Positions 47,304 to 56,491 of a DNA stretch of 64,000 nucleotides are shown here, one piece after another (position 1 is the first letter of the stretch; each line of letters opens with the position of its first letter). The notes beneath the pieces are model-generated. The model did no database searches and was not told the origin of the DNA. It worked only from the letters and a program-made list of their open reading frames with translations. Both the position numbers and the translations under genes were made by a program. Where the stretch lies: the NCBI GenBank assembly GCA_030602315.1, contig JAUVZY010000005.1, positions 1 to 64,000 on the forward strand, written 5' to 3'. The stretch comes from Pseudomonadaceae bacterium. Lineage in GTDB: Bacteria > Pseudomonadota > Gammaproteobacteria > Pseudomonadales > Pseudomonadaceae.

Positions 47304-48494
47304 TCACGCCGCGAGGGCGGCGGCGGCGCGTTCGATCCATTCGCGCTGTTGCGCCGCGTCGGCCCCCTCGGCGGCGAGGATGCGCGCCATGGTGAGCGCC
47401 GCGCGGCCGTTGGCGGCGGCGGTGGCGCCCGGCCCGGCGAGCGGCGCCACGGCGGCGCGCGCCTCGGGGTAGGCCTCGGCCAGCAACAGCGCCTCGGCGA
47501 GGGCGAAACGGCTTTCCGGATGCTCGGGATTCTCGGCGATCAGCTGGCGCACCCGCTTGGCGCGGGCCTGCGTGTCCTCGCCGCTCCAGAGGTCGAGGTA
47601 GGCGCGCAGGATCGCGGGCGCGGGCGCGGCGCGCCACTGCTGCTCCAGCACCTCGGCGGCCTTTTTCTCGCGCCCCTCGGCCAGATGGATGCGCGCCAGG
47701 GCGAGCGCCGCGCCGGTGTCCTCCGGCGCCAGGTCGAGGGCCTGGCGGGCGAGCTTGGCGGCATCCGCCAGGCGGCCCTCGCCGCGCGCCGCCTCGGCCC
47801 GGGCCATGGCGACGCGGGCGGTCTGGGTTTCGGTGTCGGCGGTGGCGAGCACCCCCTTCTTGCGCGCGGCGTCGAGGATCGCCTGCGCCGCGTCGAGGTT
47901 TCCGGCGCGGAGTTCGGCGGCGTAGGCCGCCTCCGCCGCCCACGCCGCCTGCGGCGCGCGGGCATGGGCGCGGCGCGCCAGCTCGGGCAGGCGCGGGTCG
48001 TCGGCGGGCAGGGTCTCGATCAGGCCGCGCAGGCCCGCGAGTTCGGTTTCCGGGGTTTCCAGCAGCGCCTCGTAGTGCGCCCGCGCGGCTTCGATGTCGC
48101 CCCGGGCGCGGTCGGCCCCGGCGGCGAGCAGGTGGGTGAGCTGCGGATTCTTGAGCGCCTTGTCGGCGTCCTTGATGCAGCGGCGCGCGGTGTCGGCGTC
48201 GCCCGCCGCGAGGGCGGTGACCGCCCCGGCGAGGGCGGCGGTGCCCTTGACCTGGCGGCGCTCGCGGCGGCTGCGGGCGAAGCGCCCGGGCAGGCCGAGG
48301 AACCCGGCGACGAAGCGCAGCACGACGTAGAGCACGAAGGCGATGGCGAGGGCGCCGACGATCGTCACCGGCACCGAGGTGTCCACCTGCCAGGCGAGCC
48401 AGCGCACCGTCACCTCGCCGGGATGGTCGGCGAGCCACACCGCGCCGCCCACCAGCGCCGCGACCGCGATCAGGTATCCGAGAATCCTCAGCAT
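47304..48494 (-). CDS. hemY: HemY-type TPR inner-membrane protein
   Basis: 396-residue protein (not protoporphyrinogen oxidase): two N-terminal membrane helices (about 2-22 and 42-63) in the HemY_N pattern VRWLAWQVDTSVPVTIVGALA, then a long TPR solenoid (GDADTARRCIKDADKALKNPQ, LAPEDTGAALALARIHLAEG, HPESRFALAEALLLAEA). It is the last gene after hemC and the UroS-Mic60 fusion, the conserved alphaproteobacterial heme/envelope block. Its molecular role is not defined. Confidence 0.88.
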   Translation of the reverse strand: MLRILGYLIAVAALVGGAVWLADHPGEVTVRWLAWQVDTSVPVTIVGALAIAFVLYVVLRFVAGFLGLPGRFARSRRERRQVKGTAALAGAVTALAAGDADTARRCIKDADKALKNPQLTHLLAAGADRARGDIEAARAHYEALLETPETELAGLRGLIETLPADDPRLPELARRAHARAPQAAWAAEAAYAAELRAGNLDAAQAILDAARKKGVLATADTETQTARVAMARAEAARGEGRLADAAKLARQALDLAPEDTGAALALARIHLAEGREKKAAEVLEQQWRAAPAPAILRAYLDLWSGEDTQARAKRVRQLIAENPEHPESRFALAEALLLAEAYPEARAAVAPLAGPGATAAANGRAALTMARILAAEGADAAQQREWIERAAAALAA

Positions 48495-48498
48495 GGCG

Positions 48499-50574
48499 TC
48501 AGCCTCCCGTCTTCTGCGTCGGCTGCTGCATCGCGCTGGCGGCGACGCGGGCGAGGGCGTCGGCGGTGAGCGTCGAGAGTGCGGCGTCGAGCTGCACGCG
48601 GCGTTCGGCGCGGGCGAGCCACGGCTTCAGCGCCGCCGCCACCGCCGGGTCCTGGATGCTGCCGAGTTCGCGGATCGCGCCGGAGAGGTCGCCGCCGTCC
48701 ATCAGGCGCTCGGCGCGCACCAGCACCGCGCCGACGCTGTCGGTGTCGGAGCCGCCGTCGATGCGGCGCACCGTCACCAGGCCGGAGACGCGGGCGAGGG
48801 TCTTGTCGAGCAGGCCGTCGCCCGCCGGGGCGTTGGCGGCCTTGGCGGCGGCGGTGGCGGTGCGCTGGAAGCCCTGGCGCAGCGCCGCCACCGTCGGCAC
48901 CCCTTCGGCGGCGACGGCGGCGAAGGCCTCGGCGCGGGCGTCGAAGGCGGATTTGTCGTCGGCGAGGGCGCGGGCGGTGCGCAATTCGGCGTCGAAGGGT
49001 TCGCCGTCCTGGGCCTTGGCGCGCAGCTGCACCACCGCCAGAAGGTTGGCGAGGGAGGCATCGTGGCGCGACACCATGGCGCGGGCCATCGCCTCCACCT
49101 CGGTGATGCGGTCGTTGAGCTTGAGCACGCTCGACGCCTCGGCGCGGCTGGCCTCGACGGCGGCGACGCGGCGGGAGATCGCCTCCAGCTCGTCGCGCTG
49201 GGCGATGCCGCGCTGCTCGATCTTGCCGGAAAGGGTCTTGGCGTTCTCGGCGAGCTGTTCCACCCGCCCGGCGATCAGGTCGAGGCGGTGCGGCACGTCG
49301 CCCGCCGCGCCGGAGGCCTGCGGCGCGCCCGAGCCGCCGCCCACCGACAGGGAGCCGAGGCGGGAATCGAGGGCGGCGAGGCGCTCCTTGAGGGCGCCGA
49401 TCTCGGCGACGACGTTGCCCGAGGGCGGCACCGCGTCGGTGACGTCCTCGATCATGCCGCTCATGGTCTTGACCTCGGCGCGCAGGCGGGCCAGCTCGGT
49501 GCGGTTGGCGTCGACGTTCTTTTCGAGATCGGCGATCAAGGCGCGGGTCTCGCTCACCGGCAGGTCGGGGAGATAGCTGCGGTAGGGCATCGGCACCTTG
49601 TCGCGCCAATACGGAACCGACGCATAGGCGCCGAGGCCGACCACCGCCGCCAGCAGCAGCGCGATCATCGTGCCGCGGCCCGAGCCGCCCGACGGCGCCT
49701 CCTCCTCGGCTTCCTCGACGGTCGGCTCCTCGGCCGCGCGCTCGGCTTCCGCCTCCGCCGCGACCGGCACCGGGGCCTCGCCTTCGGCTTCCTTTTCCGG
49801 GGTCATCGTGCTGTCTCCACCGTTTGCCTCCGCCGCGGGCGCGGCGACGGGTTCGTCGTCCGCCGGTCGGTCCGCATCGAGAACCGCCAGCAGCGCCTCC
49901 TGTTCCGGGTGCGGCGCCACCCGCACGTCGCGCCACGGCGCGGCGCGCAGCCGCTCCGCCACCGCAGGCGACAGCGCGTAGGCCGTGAGAGCGGCCAAGT
50001 GGCCGTCCACACCCGCATTTTTAGCCAGAGTAACGAAAGTCTCGGCGGTGCGGGGCGAAAAAAACAGCGCCGCGTCGAGCGCCCCGGATTCCAAGGCTTC
50101 CACCAGCTCCCCCGACAGCGCCACGGCGGTGCGGGATTCGTAGAGCTGCACCTTGCGCACCTCGAATCCGCGTTGCGCGAGAGCGCCTTGCAGGTCGCCC
50201 GCGACGACGTTGGCGGCGACGTGGAGCAGCGGCCCGAGGGCGGGTTCGAGTTCGTGCGCCACCAGTTCGGCGAGCAGGTCCACGTCGCCCCCCGCCGCGT
50301 GGACGTGGGTGTAGCCGAGGCGCCGCGCCTCCGCCGCCGAGGCCTCGCCCACGGCGTAGACCGGGGTTTCGCGGTCGGCGGAGGCCGCCGCCATGGCGCG
50401 CACGCCGTTGGCGCTGGTGAACAGCACCGCCTGGATGCCGCGCATGTCGAGCTGCGGCGCGGCCACCGGCACCACCGCCAGCATCGGCTCGATCCGCACG
50501 CCGTAGCCGCGCGCCCGCAGCAGCGCGGCGGTCTCCTGGGCGTCGTCGTGGGGACGGGTGACGAGAACCTGCAT
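48499..50574 (-). CDS. hemD: Uroporphyrinogen-III synthase fused to a Mic60/mitofilin-like membrane protein
   Basis: One 691-residue ORF. Residues 1-240 are HemD: VLVTRPHDDAQETAALL, AVLFTSANGVRA and LYESRTAVAL, closing hydroxymethylbilane to uroporphyrinogen III in the cytosol. A linker with Glu/Ala-rich stretch (257-298) leads to one membrane helix (about 303-323), then a periplasmic coiled-coil (340-500) and the mitofilin-type C-terminal region with the LARVSGLVTVRRIDGG motif. An internal ATG at 49806 (Met257) has GGTGGAG upstream, so a separate Mic60 form could be made. No stop separates the parts. Elsewhere these are usually two genes. Confidence 0.85.
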   Translation of the reverse strand: MQVLVTRPHDDAQETAALLRARGYGVRIEPMLAVVPVAAPQLDMRGIQAVLFTSANGVRAMAAASADRETPVYAVGEASAAEARRLGYTHVHAAGGDVDLLAELVAHELEPALGPLLHVAANVVAGDLQGALAQRGFEVRKVQLYESRTAVALSGELVEALESGALDAALFFSPRTAETFVTLAKNAGVDGHLAALTAYALSPAVAERLRAAPWRDVRVAPHPEQEALLAVLDADRPADDEPVAAPAAEANGGDSTMTPEKEAEGEAPVPVAAEAEAERAAEEPTVEEAEEEAPSGGSGRGTMIALLLAAVVGLGAYASVPYWRDKVPMPYRSYLPDLPVSETRALIADLEKNVDANRTELARLRAEVKTMSGMIEDVTDAVPPSGNVVAEIGALKERLAALDSRLGSLSVGGGSGAPQASGAAGDVPHRLDLIAGRVEQLAENAKTLSGKIEQRGIAQRDELEAISRRVAAVEASRAEASSVLKLNDRITEVEAMARAMVSRHDASLANLLAVVQLRAKAQDGEPFDAELRTARALADDKSAFDARAEAFAAVAAEGVPTVAALRQGFQRTATAAAKAANAPAGDGLLDKTLARVSGLVTVRRIDGGSDTDSVGAVLVRAERLMDGGDLSGAIRELGSIQDPAVAAALKPWLARAERRVQLDAALSTLTADALARVAASAMQQPTQKTGG

Positions 50575-50592
50575 GCCGGTCTCCTTTCGGGG

Positions 50593-51513
50593 TCAGAGGC
50601 CTCCGCTCGCGGCCTTCACCTCGCGGCCCGCGTCGGAGCCGATCGCCTCGGCCTCCGCCACGGCGCCCGCGCGGCGGGCCTCGAAGATCGCCGAGCCGTC
50701 GGGCCGCGCGAGGCGGCCGAGGAACGACAGGCGGCCATCCGCGCCCAGGCGCGCGAGGCCGCCGATGGGGGTGCGGCAGGAGCCGTCGAGCACCCGCAGG
50801 AAGGCGCGCTCGCACGCCACCTCGGCGAAGGTGGCGGCGTCGGCGATGCGCGCCAGCCACGCTTGCGCGCGGGCGTCGTCGGTGCGGCAGGTGACGCCGA
50901 TGGCGCCCTGCGCCACCGCGGGCAGCATCTCCTCCACCGTGAGGATTCCGGCGGCGCGGTCGGCGAGGCCGAGGCGGCGCAGGCCCGCCAGCGCCAGCAG
51001 GGTCGCGTCCACCACGCCGTCGGCGAGCTTGGCGAGGCGGGATTGCACGTTGCCGCGGAAGGTCACCACCTTGAGATCGGGCCGCCGCGCCAGCACGAAG
51101 GCGCCGCGCCGCAGGCTGGCGGTGCCCACCGTCGCACCCCCGGGCAGGGCGTCGAGGGAGGCGGCGACCGGCGAGAGAAAGGCGTCGCGCGGGTCCTCGC
51201 GCGGCAGCATGCAGGGCAGGTCGATGCCCTCGGGCAGCCAGGTCGGCACGTCCTTCATCGAGTGCACCGCGATGTCGATGCGGCGTTCCAGCATCGCCTC
51301 GTCGATCTCCTTGGTGAACAGGCCCTTGCCCCCGGCCTCGGACAACGGCCGGTCGAGGATGCGGTCGCCGCTGGTCTTGATCACCAGCACCGCGATGGCG
51401 CCGTCGGCGGCGAGTTCGGGCACGGCGGCGCGCAGGGCGGCGGCGACCATGTCGGTCTGGGCCAATGCCAGGGGGCTGCCGCGGGTTCCGATGGTGAGAA
51501 GCGGGTGGGACAT
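50593..51513 (-). CDS. hemC: Hydroxymethylbilane synthase (porphobilinogen deaminase)
   Basis: 306-residue cytosolic enzyme polymerising four porphobilinogens. TIGTRGSPLALAQTDMV start, GTASLRRGA, FRGNVQSRLAKL and the cofactor-attachment cysteine in LDGSCRTPIGG. It makes the substrate of the UroS domain encoded 18 bp downstream. Divergent from tsaD over 103 bp. Confidence 0.95.
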   Translation of the reverse strand: MSHPLLTIGTRGSPLALAQTDMVAAALRAAVPELAADGAIAVLVIKTSGDRILDRPLSEAGGKGLFTKEIDEAMLERRIDIAVHSMKDVPTWLPEGIDLPCMLPREDPRDAFLSPVAASLDALPGGATVGTASLRRGAFVLARRPDLKVVTFRGNVQSRLAKLADGVVDATLLALAGLRRLGLADRAAGILTVEEMLPAVAQGAIGVTCRTDDARAQAWLARIADAATFAEVACERAFLRVLDGSCRTPIGGLARLGADGRLSFLGRLARPDGSAIFEARRAGAVAEAEAIGSDAGREVKAASGGL

Positions 51514-51546
51514 GAACGCACAACTCTGGTAAATCGACGGGCGGGC

Positions 51547-51563
51547 CGGGGTTTCCCCGGCGC
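51547..51563. repeat. Short GC hairpin in the hemC-tsaD spacer
   Basis: GCCGGGG / TTT / CCCCGGC, perfect 7-base stem. The spacer also holds TTTACC...; both divergent promoters must lie here. Possible 5'-leader structure of one gene. Confidence 0.4.
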
Positions 51564-51616
51564 TTTACCTGTTGTAGAGATTGGCCCCGCGCCTGCAAAG
51601 GGGTAATTGAAACGCG

Positions 51617-52675
51617 ATGATCGTCCTCGGCATCGAAACCAGTTGCGACGAAACCGCCGCCGCCGTCGTCGGCGACGACCGCCGCATCCTGTCCAACGTC
51701 GTCGCCTCGCAGATCGCCACCCATCGCCCGTTCGGCGGCGTGGTGCCGGAAATCGCGGCGCGCGCCCACCTCGGGCAGATCGACGCGGTGATCCGCGCGG
51801 CGCTCGCCGAGGCGGGCGTGGGCGTGGGCGACCTCGACGCGGTGGCCGCCGCCGCCGGGCCGGGGCTGATCGGCGGCGTGCTGGTGGGCGTCACCGCCGC
51901 CAAGGCGATCGCGGCGGCGCGCGGCATTCCGTTCGTGGCGGTGAACCATCTGGCGGGCCACGCCCTCACCGCCCGCCTCACCGACGGCGTGCCCTTCCCC
52001 TTCCTGCTGCTGCTCACCTCCGGCGGCCATTGCCAGACCCTGATCGTCAAGGGGCCGGAGGACTACGTGCGCCTCGGCACCACCATCGACGACGCGGCGG
52101 GCGAGGCCTTCGACAAGACCGCCAAGATGATCGGCCTGCCCTACCCCGGCGGCCCGGAGATCGAACGCCACGCGGCGGGCGGCGACCCCAGGCGCTTCCC
52201 CCTGCCGCGGCCGATGAAGGGCGCGCCGGGGTGCGACTTCTCCTTCTCCGGCCTCAAGACCGCGGTGCGCCACACCCTCGACAAGCTCCCCGGCCCGCCG
52301 TCCCCCGCCGACGTCGCCGACCTCTGCGCCGCGATCCAGGCGGCGATCACCGATTCCCTGTGCGCGCGCCTCAAGCCCGCGCTCGCCGCCTTCCGCGCCG
52401 CCTGCCCCGAAGGGCGGCACCTGGTGGTGGCGGGCGGCGTCGCCGCCAACCGCCATCTGCGCGCCGCGCTGGCCGCCCAGGCGGAGAAATCCGGGCTTGC
52501 GTTCGTGGCGCCGCCGCTGCCACTCTGCACCGACAACGGCGCGATGATCGCCTGGGCGGGGCTGGAACGGCTGCGGCACCTCGGCCACGGCGATCCGCTC
52601 GACTTCAAACCCCGGCCGCGCTGGCCGCTCGACGGCGACGCCCCGAAGGCGCGCGGCGCGGGCGTCAAAGCCTAG
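51617..52675 (+). CDS. tsaD: tRNA N6-adenosine threonylcarbamoyltransferase
   Basis: 352-residue TsaD, transferring threonylcarbamoyl to A37 of ANN-reading tRNAs with TsaB and Tsa[15 protein letters not shown] start, HLGQIDAVI, iron-binding region [23 protein letters not shown], and GGPEIERHA. First gene of tsaD-gpsA-yciI-EVE, the common alphaproteobacterial order. Start ATG 51617; an earlier TTG is possible but unneeded. Confidence 0.96.
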   Translation: MIVLGIETSCDETAAAVVGDDRRILSNVVASQIATHRPFGGVVPEIAARAHLGQIDAVIRAALAEAGVGVGDLDAVAAAAGPGLIGGVLVGVTAAKAIAAARGIPFVAVNHLAGHALTARLTDGVPFPFLLLLTSGGHCQTLIVKGPEDYVRLGTTIDDAAGEAFDKTAKMIGLPYPGGPEIERHAAGGDPRRFPLPRPMKGAPGCDFSFSGLKTAVRHTLDKLPGPPSPADVADLCAAIQAAITDSLCARLKPALAAFRAACPEGRHLVVAGGVAANRHLRAALAAQAEKSGLAFVAPPLPLCTDNGAMIAWAGLERLRHLGHGDPLDFKPRPRWPLDGDAPKARGAGVKA

Positions 52676-52683
52676 GAGACCCC

Positions 52684-53676
52684 ATGGAACGGATCGGCAT
52701 CGTCGGCGCGGGCGCATGGGGCACCGCCTTGGCCATCGTCGCCGCCCGCGCCGGGCGCGAGGCGGTGCTGTGGGCCCACGAGCCGGAGACCGCGCGGGGC
52801 ATCGCCGCCGCCCGCGAAAACCGCGTCTACCTGCCCGGCATCCCCCTCGACCCCCTGATCGCGCCGACCGCGAACCTCGCCGAGGCCGCCGCCTGCGACG
52901 TGGTGCTGTGGGTCACCCCGGCGCAGTTCGTGCGCCCGGTGCTGCGCCAGTTCGCCCGCCACCACCGCCCCGGCACGCCGGTGGTGATGTGCGCCAAGGG
53001 CATCGAGGAAGGCAGCTTCGCCCTGATGAGCGACGTGCTGGCGGATGAACTGCCGGAGGCGCCCTGGGGCGTGCTCTCCGGCCCCACCTTCGCCGCCGAG
53101 GTGGCGCGCGGCCAGCCCACCGCCATCACCCTCGCCTGCGAAGACGAATCCCTCGCCGCCCGCCTCGCCGACGCGCTGGCAGCGCCGGGCTTCCGCCCCT
53201 ATTGGTCGAAGGACGTGATCGCGGCGGAGGTCGGCGGCGCGGTCAAGAACGTGCTGGCGATCGCCTGCGGCATCGTCTCCGGCCGCAACCTCGGCCACAA
53301 CGCCCAGGCCGCCCTGATCACCCGCGGCATCGCCGAGATCACCCGTCTCGCGGTGGCGAAGGGGGCGGAGGAGGTGTCGCTGATGGGCCTCGCGGGCCTG
53401 GGCGATTTGATCCTCACCGCCACCTCGATGATGTCGCGCAACTTCTCGCTCGGCGCGGCGCTGGGCGAGGGGCAGAGCCTCGAGAGCATTCTCGGCGCGC
53501 GCCGCGCCGTCACCGAAGGGGTGTTCACCGCCCGCGCGGTGCGCGACCTCGCCGCCCGCACCGGCATCGACATGCCGATCGCCTCCGCCGTCGCCGCGAT
53601 CCTGTTCGACGGCGCGGGCATCGACGCCACCATCACCGACCTGCTCGCGCGGCCGCTCCGCGCCGAGCGCGACTGA
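52684..53676 (+). CDS. gpsA: Glycerol-3-phosphate dehydrogenase (NAD(P)+)
   Basis: 330-residue cytosolic enzyme reducing dihydroxyacetone phosphate to sn-glycerol 3-phosphate for phospholipid synthesis. Rossmann motif GAGAWGTALA at residues 7-16, CAKGIEEGSFALMSD, SGPTFAAEVA, catalytic Lys in GGAVKNVLAIACGI and GLAGLGDLILT. Begins 8 bp after tsaD in the same direction. Confidence 0.96.
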   Translation: MERIGIVGAGAWGTALAIVAARAGREAVLWAHEPETARGIAAARENRVYLPGIPLDPLIAPTANLAEAAACDVVLWVTPAQFVRPVLRQFARHHRPGTPVVMCAKGIEEGSFALMSDVLADELPEAPWGVLSGPTFAAEVARGQPTAITLACEDESLAARLADALAAPGFRPYWSKDVIAAEVGGAVKNVLAIACGIVSGRNLGHNAQAALITRGIAEITRLAVAKGAEEVSLMGLAGLGDLILTATSMMSRNFSLGAALGEGQSLESILGARRAVTEGVFTARAVRDLAARTGIDMPIASAVAAILFDGAGIDATITDLLARPLRAERD

Positions 53677-53696
53677 AGCCAAAGGGAGAAACGTCC

Positions 53697-53972
53697 ATGC
53701 TGTTCGCCGTCACCTGCCTCGACAAGCCCGGCGCCCTCGAGACCCGCCTCGCCAACCGCGCCGCCCACCTGGAGTACGCCGCCAAGCTGCCGCTGGTGGT
53801 GGGCGGGCCGATGCTCGCCGACGACGGCGAGGGCATGGTCGGCTCGCTGCTGGTGATCGAGGCGCCCGACCGCGAAAGCCTGGAAAAGACCCTCGCCGAG
53901 GACCCCTACGCCAAGGCGGGCCTGTTCCAGAGCGTCACCATCCGCCCGTTCAAGAAGGTGTTCCCGAAGTAG
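53697..53972 (+). CDS. YciI-like protein
   Basis: 91-residue YCII-fold protein: LFAVTCLDKPGALETRLANRAAHLEY, GPMLADDGEGMVGSLLVIEA, DPYAKAGLFQSVTIRPF. The central His (in HLEY) and Asp are the conserved pair of the family. Exact reaction unknown. Follows gpsA by 20 bp, ATG after AAAGGGAGAAA. Confidence 0.88.
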   Translation: MLFAVTCLDKPGALETRLANRAAHLEYAAKLPLVVGGPMLADDGEGMVGSLLVIEAPDRESLEKTLAEDPYAKAGLFQSVTIRPFKKVFPK

Positions 53973-54030
53973 GACACCCTTTTCCCCCGGCCGATCGGAG
54001 CTATCTAGGGAACATCGAGGAGATGCCGAC

Positions 54031-54444
54031 ATGGCCCATTGGCTGCTGAAATCCGAACCCGGCGAGTGGAGCTGGGACGACCAAGCCGGCGTGGAACGCG
54101 AGGCGTGGACCGGCGTGCGCAACCACCTGGCGGCGCGCCACCTGCGGGAGATGCGCGCCGGCGACACCGCGTTCTTCTACCACTCGGTGACCGAGAAGCG
54201 CGTCGTCGGCATCGTCGAGATCGTCGGCGAGGCGGAGCCGGACCCTACCGACCCGTCGGCCAAGTTCGTGATCGTCTGGGTCAAGGCCAAGGCGCCGCTG
54301 CCCCAGCCGGTAGACCTCGCCACCATCAAGGCCGACCCGGAGCTGGCCGAGTTGCCGCTGGTGCGCCAGGCGCGCCTGTCGGTGATGCCGATCCCCGACG
54401 CGGCGTGGGCCAAGATCTGCCGGATGGGCGGGGTGGAGGCATGA
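54031..54444 (+). CDS. EVE-domain protein
   Basis: 137-residue EVE protein of the PUA-like fold: HWLLKSEPGEWSWDDQ, GVRNHLAARHLREMRAGDTAFFYHS, VGIVEIVGEAEPDP and PLVRQARLSVMPIPDAAW. EVE proteins read modified bases in nucleic acids; this housekeeping type (YTH-like pocket with Trp/Ser) is widespread next to gpsA or yciI. The stop overlaps the HAD gene ATG. Confidence 0.9.
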   Translation: MAHWLLKSEPGEWSWDDQAGVEREAWTGVRNHLAARHLREMRAGDTAFFYHSVTEKRVVGIVEIVGEAEPDPTDPSAKFVIVWVKAKAPLPQPVDLATIKADPELAELPLVRQARLSVMPIPDAAWAKICRMGGVEA

Positions 54445-55064
54445 TCCGCTGCGTCGTGTTCGACTTCGACGGCACCCTGGTGATGTCCAACGCCATCAAG
54501 CGGGAGGGCTTTTTCGCCGTCACCGCCGCGGTGGCGGGCGGGCGCGCGGCGATGGACGCCCTGCTCGCCGACCCGCCGGGGGACCGCTACGCGATTTTCG
54601 CCGCCTTCGCCGCCCGCTTCGGCCTCGACGCCGGGGAGTTGGCGGAGGCCTACGGCGCATGGTGCGAGGCGGCGATCCTCGCGGCGCCCGAGCGCGACGG
54701 CGCCGCCCACCTGCTGGCGCGGCTGAAGCGCGACGGCATCCGCATCTGGATCAATTCGGCGACGCCCGAGGCGCCGCTCCGCAGCGTCGTGGCGCGGCGC
54801 TACCCGGCCGGAACCTTCGACGGCGTGCTCGGTGGCCACGGCCGTAAGGTGCCCAACCTGCTGGCGGTGATGCGGAGCGAGGGCCTCGGCCCCGAGGACC
54901 TGCTGATGGTGGGCGACGGCTTCGACGACCGCGACGCCGCCGCCGAAATCGGCTGCGCCTTCGCCGGGCTGGACCGCGGCACCCTCGCCGCCCGCCCCGA
55001 CTGCGGCGACCTGGTCGCCGACCTGCGTGAACTCGAAACCCTGTTCGACGAGGTGCCCGCATGA
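54441..55064 (+). CDS. HAD-family hydrolase (phosphatase-like)
   Basis: 207-residue HAD enzyme: motif I DFDGTLV (nucleophile Asp9), motif II NSATPE, motif III Lys in GHGRKVPNLL, motif IV GDGFDDRDAA. Cap region between I and II is helical. Likely a phosphoglycolate or sugar phosphatase; because the next gene is a phosphomannomutase type, sugar-phosphate housecleaning is plausible. ATGA-coupled with the EVE gene and with the following gene. Confidence 0.85.
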   Translation: MIRCVVFDFDGTLVMSNAIKREGFFAVTAAVAGGRAAMDALLADPPGDRYAIFAAFAARFGLDAGELAEAYGAWCEAAILAAPERDGAAHLLARLKRDGIRIWINSATPEAPLRSVVARRYPAGTFDGVLGGHGRKVPNLLAVMRSEGLGPEDLLMVGDGFDDRDAAAEIGCAFAGLDRGTLAARPDCGDLVADLRELETLFDEVPA

Positions 55065-56428
55065 ACCTGTCGTGTTTCAAGGCCTACGACATCCGCGGCC
55101 GCGTGCCCACCGAGCTGGATCCGGAACTGGCGCGTCGCATCGGCCGCGCCTTCGCCGAGGTGGTGGAGCCGGGGACCGTGGTGGTCGGCCACGACGCCCG
55201 GCTGGAAAGCCCCGAGCTGGCGCGCGCGCTGATCGACGGCCTCACCCAGGGCGGCGCCGACGTCGTCGACATCGGCCTGTGCGCCACCGAGGAAGTCTAC
55301 TTCCAGACCGCGCACCGGGAGGCCGAGGGCGTCGGCGGCGGCATCATGGTCACCGCCAGCCACAACCCCAAGGGCACCAACGGCATGAAGCTGGTGCGCC
55401 AGGGGGCGCGGCCGATCTCGGGCGACAGCGGCCTCGACGCGATCCGCGCGCGCGTCGCCGCGCCCGAGCCGCCGGTGCGGCGGGTCGGCAAGGCGGTACG
55501 CGACGCCGACAAATCCGCCTACGTCGAGCACCTGTTGAGCTTCGTCGACGCCGCCCAGCTGAAGCCGCTGAAAATCCTCGCCGACGCGGGCAACGGCGTG
55601 GCCGGGCCGATCGTCGAGCGGCTGGCGCAGCGCCTGCCCTTCGCCATCGAGCTGGTGCGCGGCACGCCGGACGGCGAGTTCCCCGACGGCGTGCCCAACC
55701 CGCTGCTGCCGGAAATGCGCGCCGCCACCGCCCAGGCGGTGGTGCAGCACCAAGCCGATTTCGGCGTGGCGTGGGACGGCGACGCCGACCGCTGCTTCCT
55801 CTACGACGGCGAGGGCAACTTCATCGAGGGCTACTACCTCGTCGGCCTGCTGGCGGAGGCGATGCTCGCCCGCCACCCGGGCGCCAAGATCATCCACGAC
55901 CCGCGCCTGGAATGGAGCACGGTGGCCGACGTCGACCGCTGCGGCGGCACCGCGGTGCGCTGCAAGACCGGCCACGCCTTCATCAAGGAGCGGATGCGCA
56001 AGGAAGACGCGGTCTACGGCGGCGAGATGAGCGGCCACCACTACTTCCGCGATTTCGCCTACTGCGACACCGGCATGGTGCCGTGGCTCCTGATCGCGTC
56101 GCTGGTCTCGGCCTCGGGCAAATCGCTCGCCGAACTGGTGCGGGAGCGCATGGCCGCCTTCCCCTGCTCGGGCGAAATCAACTTCGAGACCGACGCGGCC
56201 GCCGCCACCGACCGCATCCTTGCCCACTACCTACCGATGAACCCCGAGCGCGACGACACCGACGGCGTCTCGCTCGACTTCGGCGACTGGCGCTTCAACC
56301 TCCGCCGCTCCAACACCGAACCCCTGCTCCGCCTCAACATCGAAACCCGCGGCGACGCCGTGGCGGTGCGCTACCACCTCGAAGCCCTCACCGCCCTGAT
56401 CGGCACCGAGCCGAAAGGGGCGCATTGA
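55061..56428 (+). CDS. manB: Phosphomannomutase/phosphoglucomutase
   Basis: 455-residue alpha-D-phosphohexomutase that interconverts mannose 6- and 1-phosphate (and glucose phosphates) for GDP-mannose. Catalytic serine in TASHNPKGTNGMK (about residue 102), magnesium loop DGDADRCF, sugar loop GEMSGHHYF and phosphate loop RRSNTEPLLRL. It supplies the GDP-mannose pathway used by gmd and fcl to the right. Confidence 0.94.
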   Translation: MNLSCFKAYDIRGRVPTELDPELARRIGRAFAEVVEPGTVVVGHDARLESPELARALIDGLTQGGADVVDIGLCATEEVYFQTAHREAEGVGGGIMVTASHNPKGTNGMKLVRQGARPISGDSGLDAIRARVAAPEPPVRRVGKAVRDADKSAYVEHLLSFVDAAQLKPLKILADAGNGVAGPIVERLAQRLPFAIELVRGTPDGEFPDGVPNPLLPEMRAATAQAVVQHQADFGVAWDGDADRCFLYDGEGNFIEGYYLVGLLAEAMLARHPGAKIIHDPRLEWSTVADVDRCGGTAVRCKTGHAFIKERMRKEDAVYGGEMSGHHYFRDFAYCDTGMVPWLLIASLVSASGKSLAELVRERMAAFPCSGEINFETDAAAATDRILAHYLPMNPERDDTDGVSLDFGDWRFNLRRSNTEPLLRLNIETRGDAVAVRYHLEALTALIGTEPKGAH

Positions 56429-56491
56429 TTCCATTGCCTCCGGCGCGCCTCTGGCTTATCACGACGCGATAGGATTCTCGTGAGGGACAGA

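Noticed and set aside
51607-52680. Frame of gpsA extended back over tsaD
   Set aside because: Shadow frame of tsaD; the GpsA Rossmann start is at ATG 52684.
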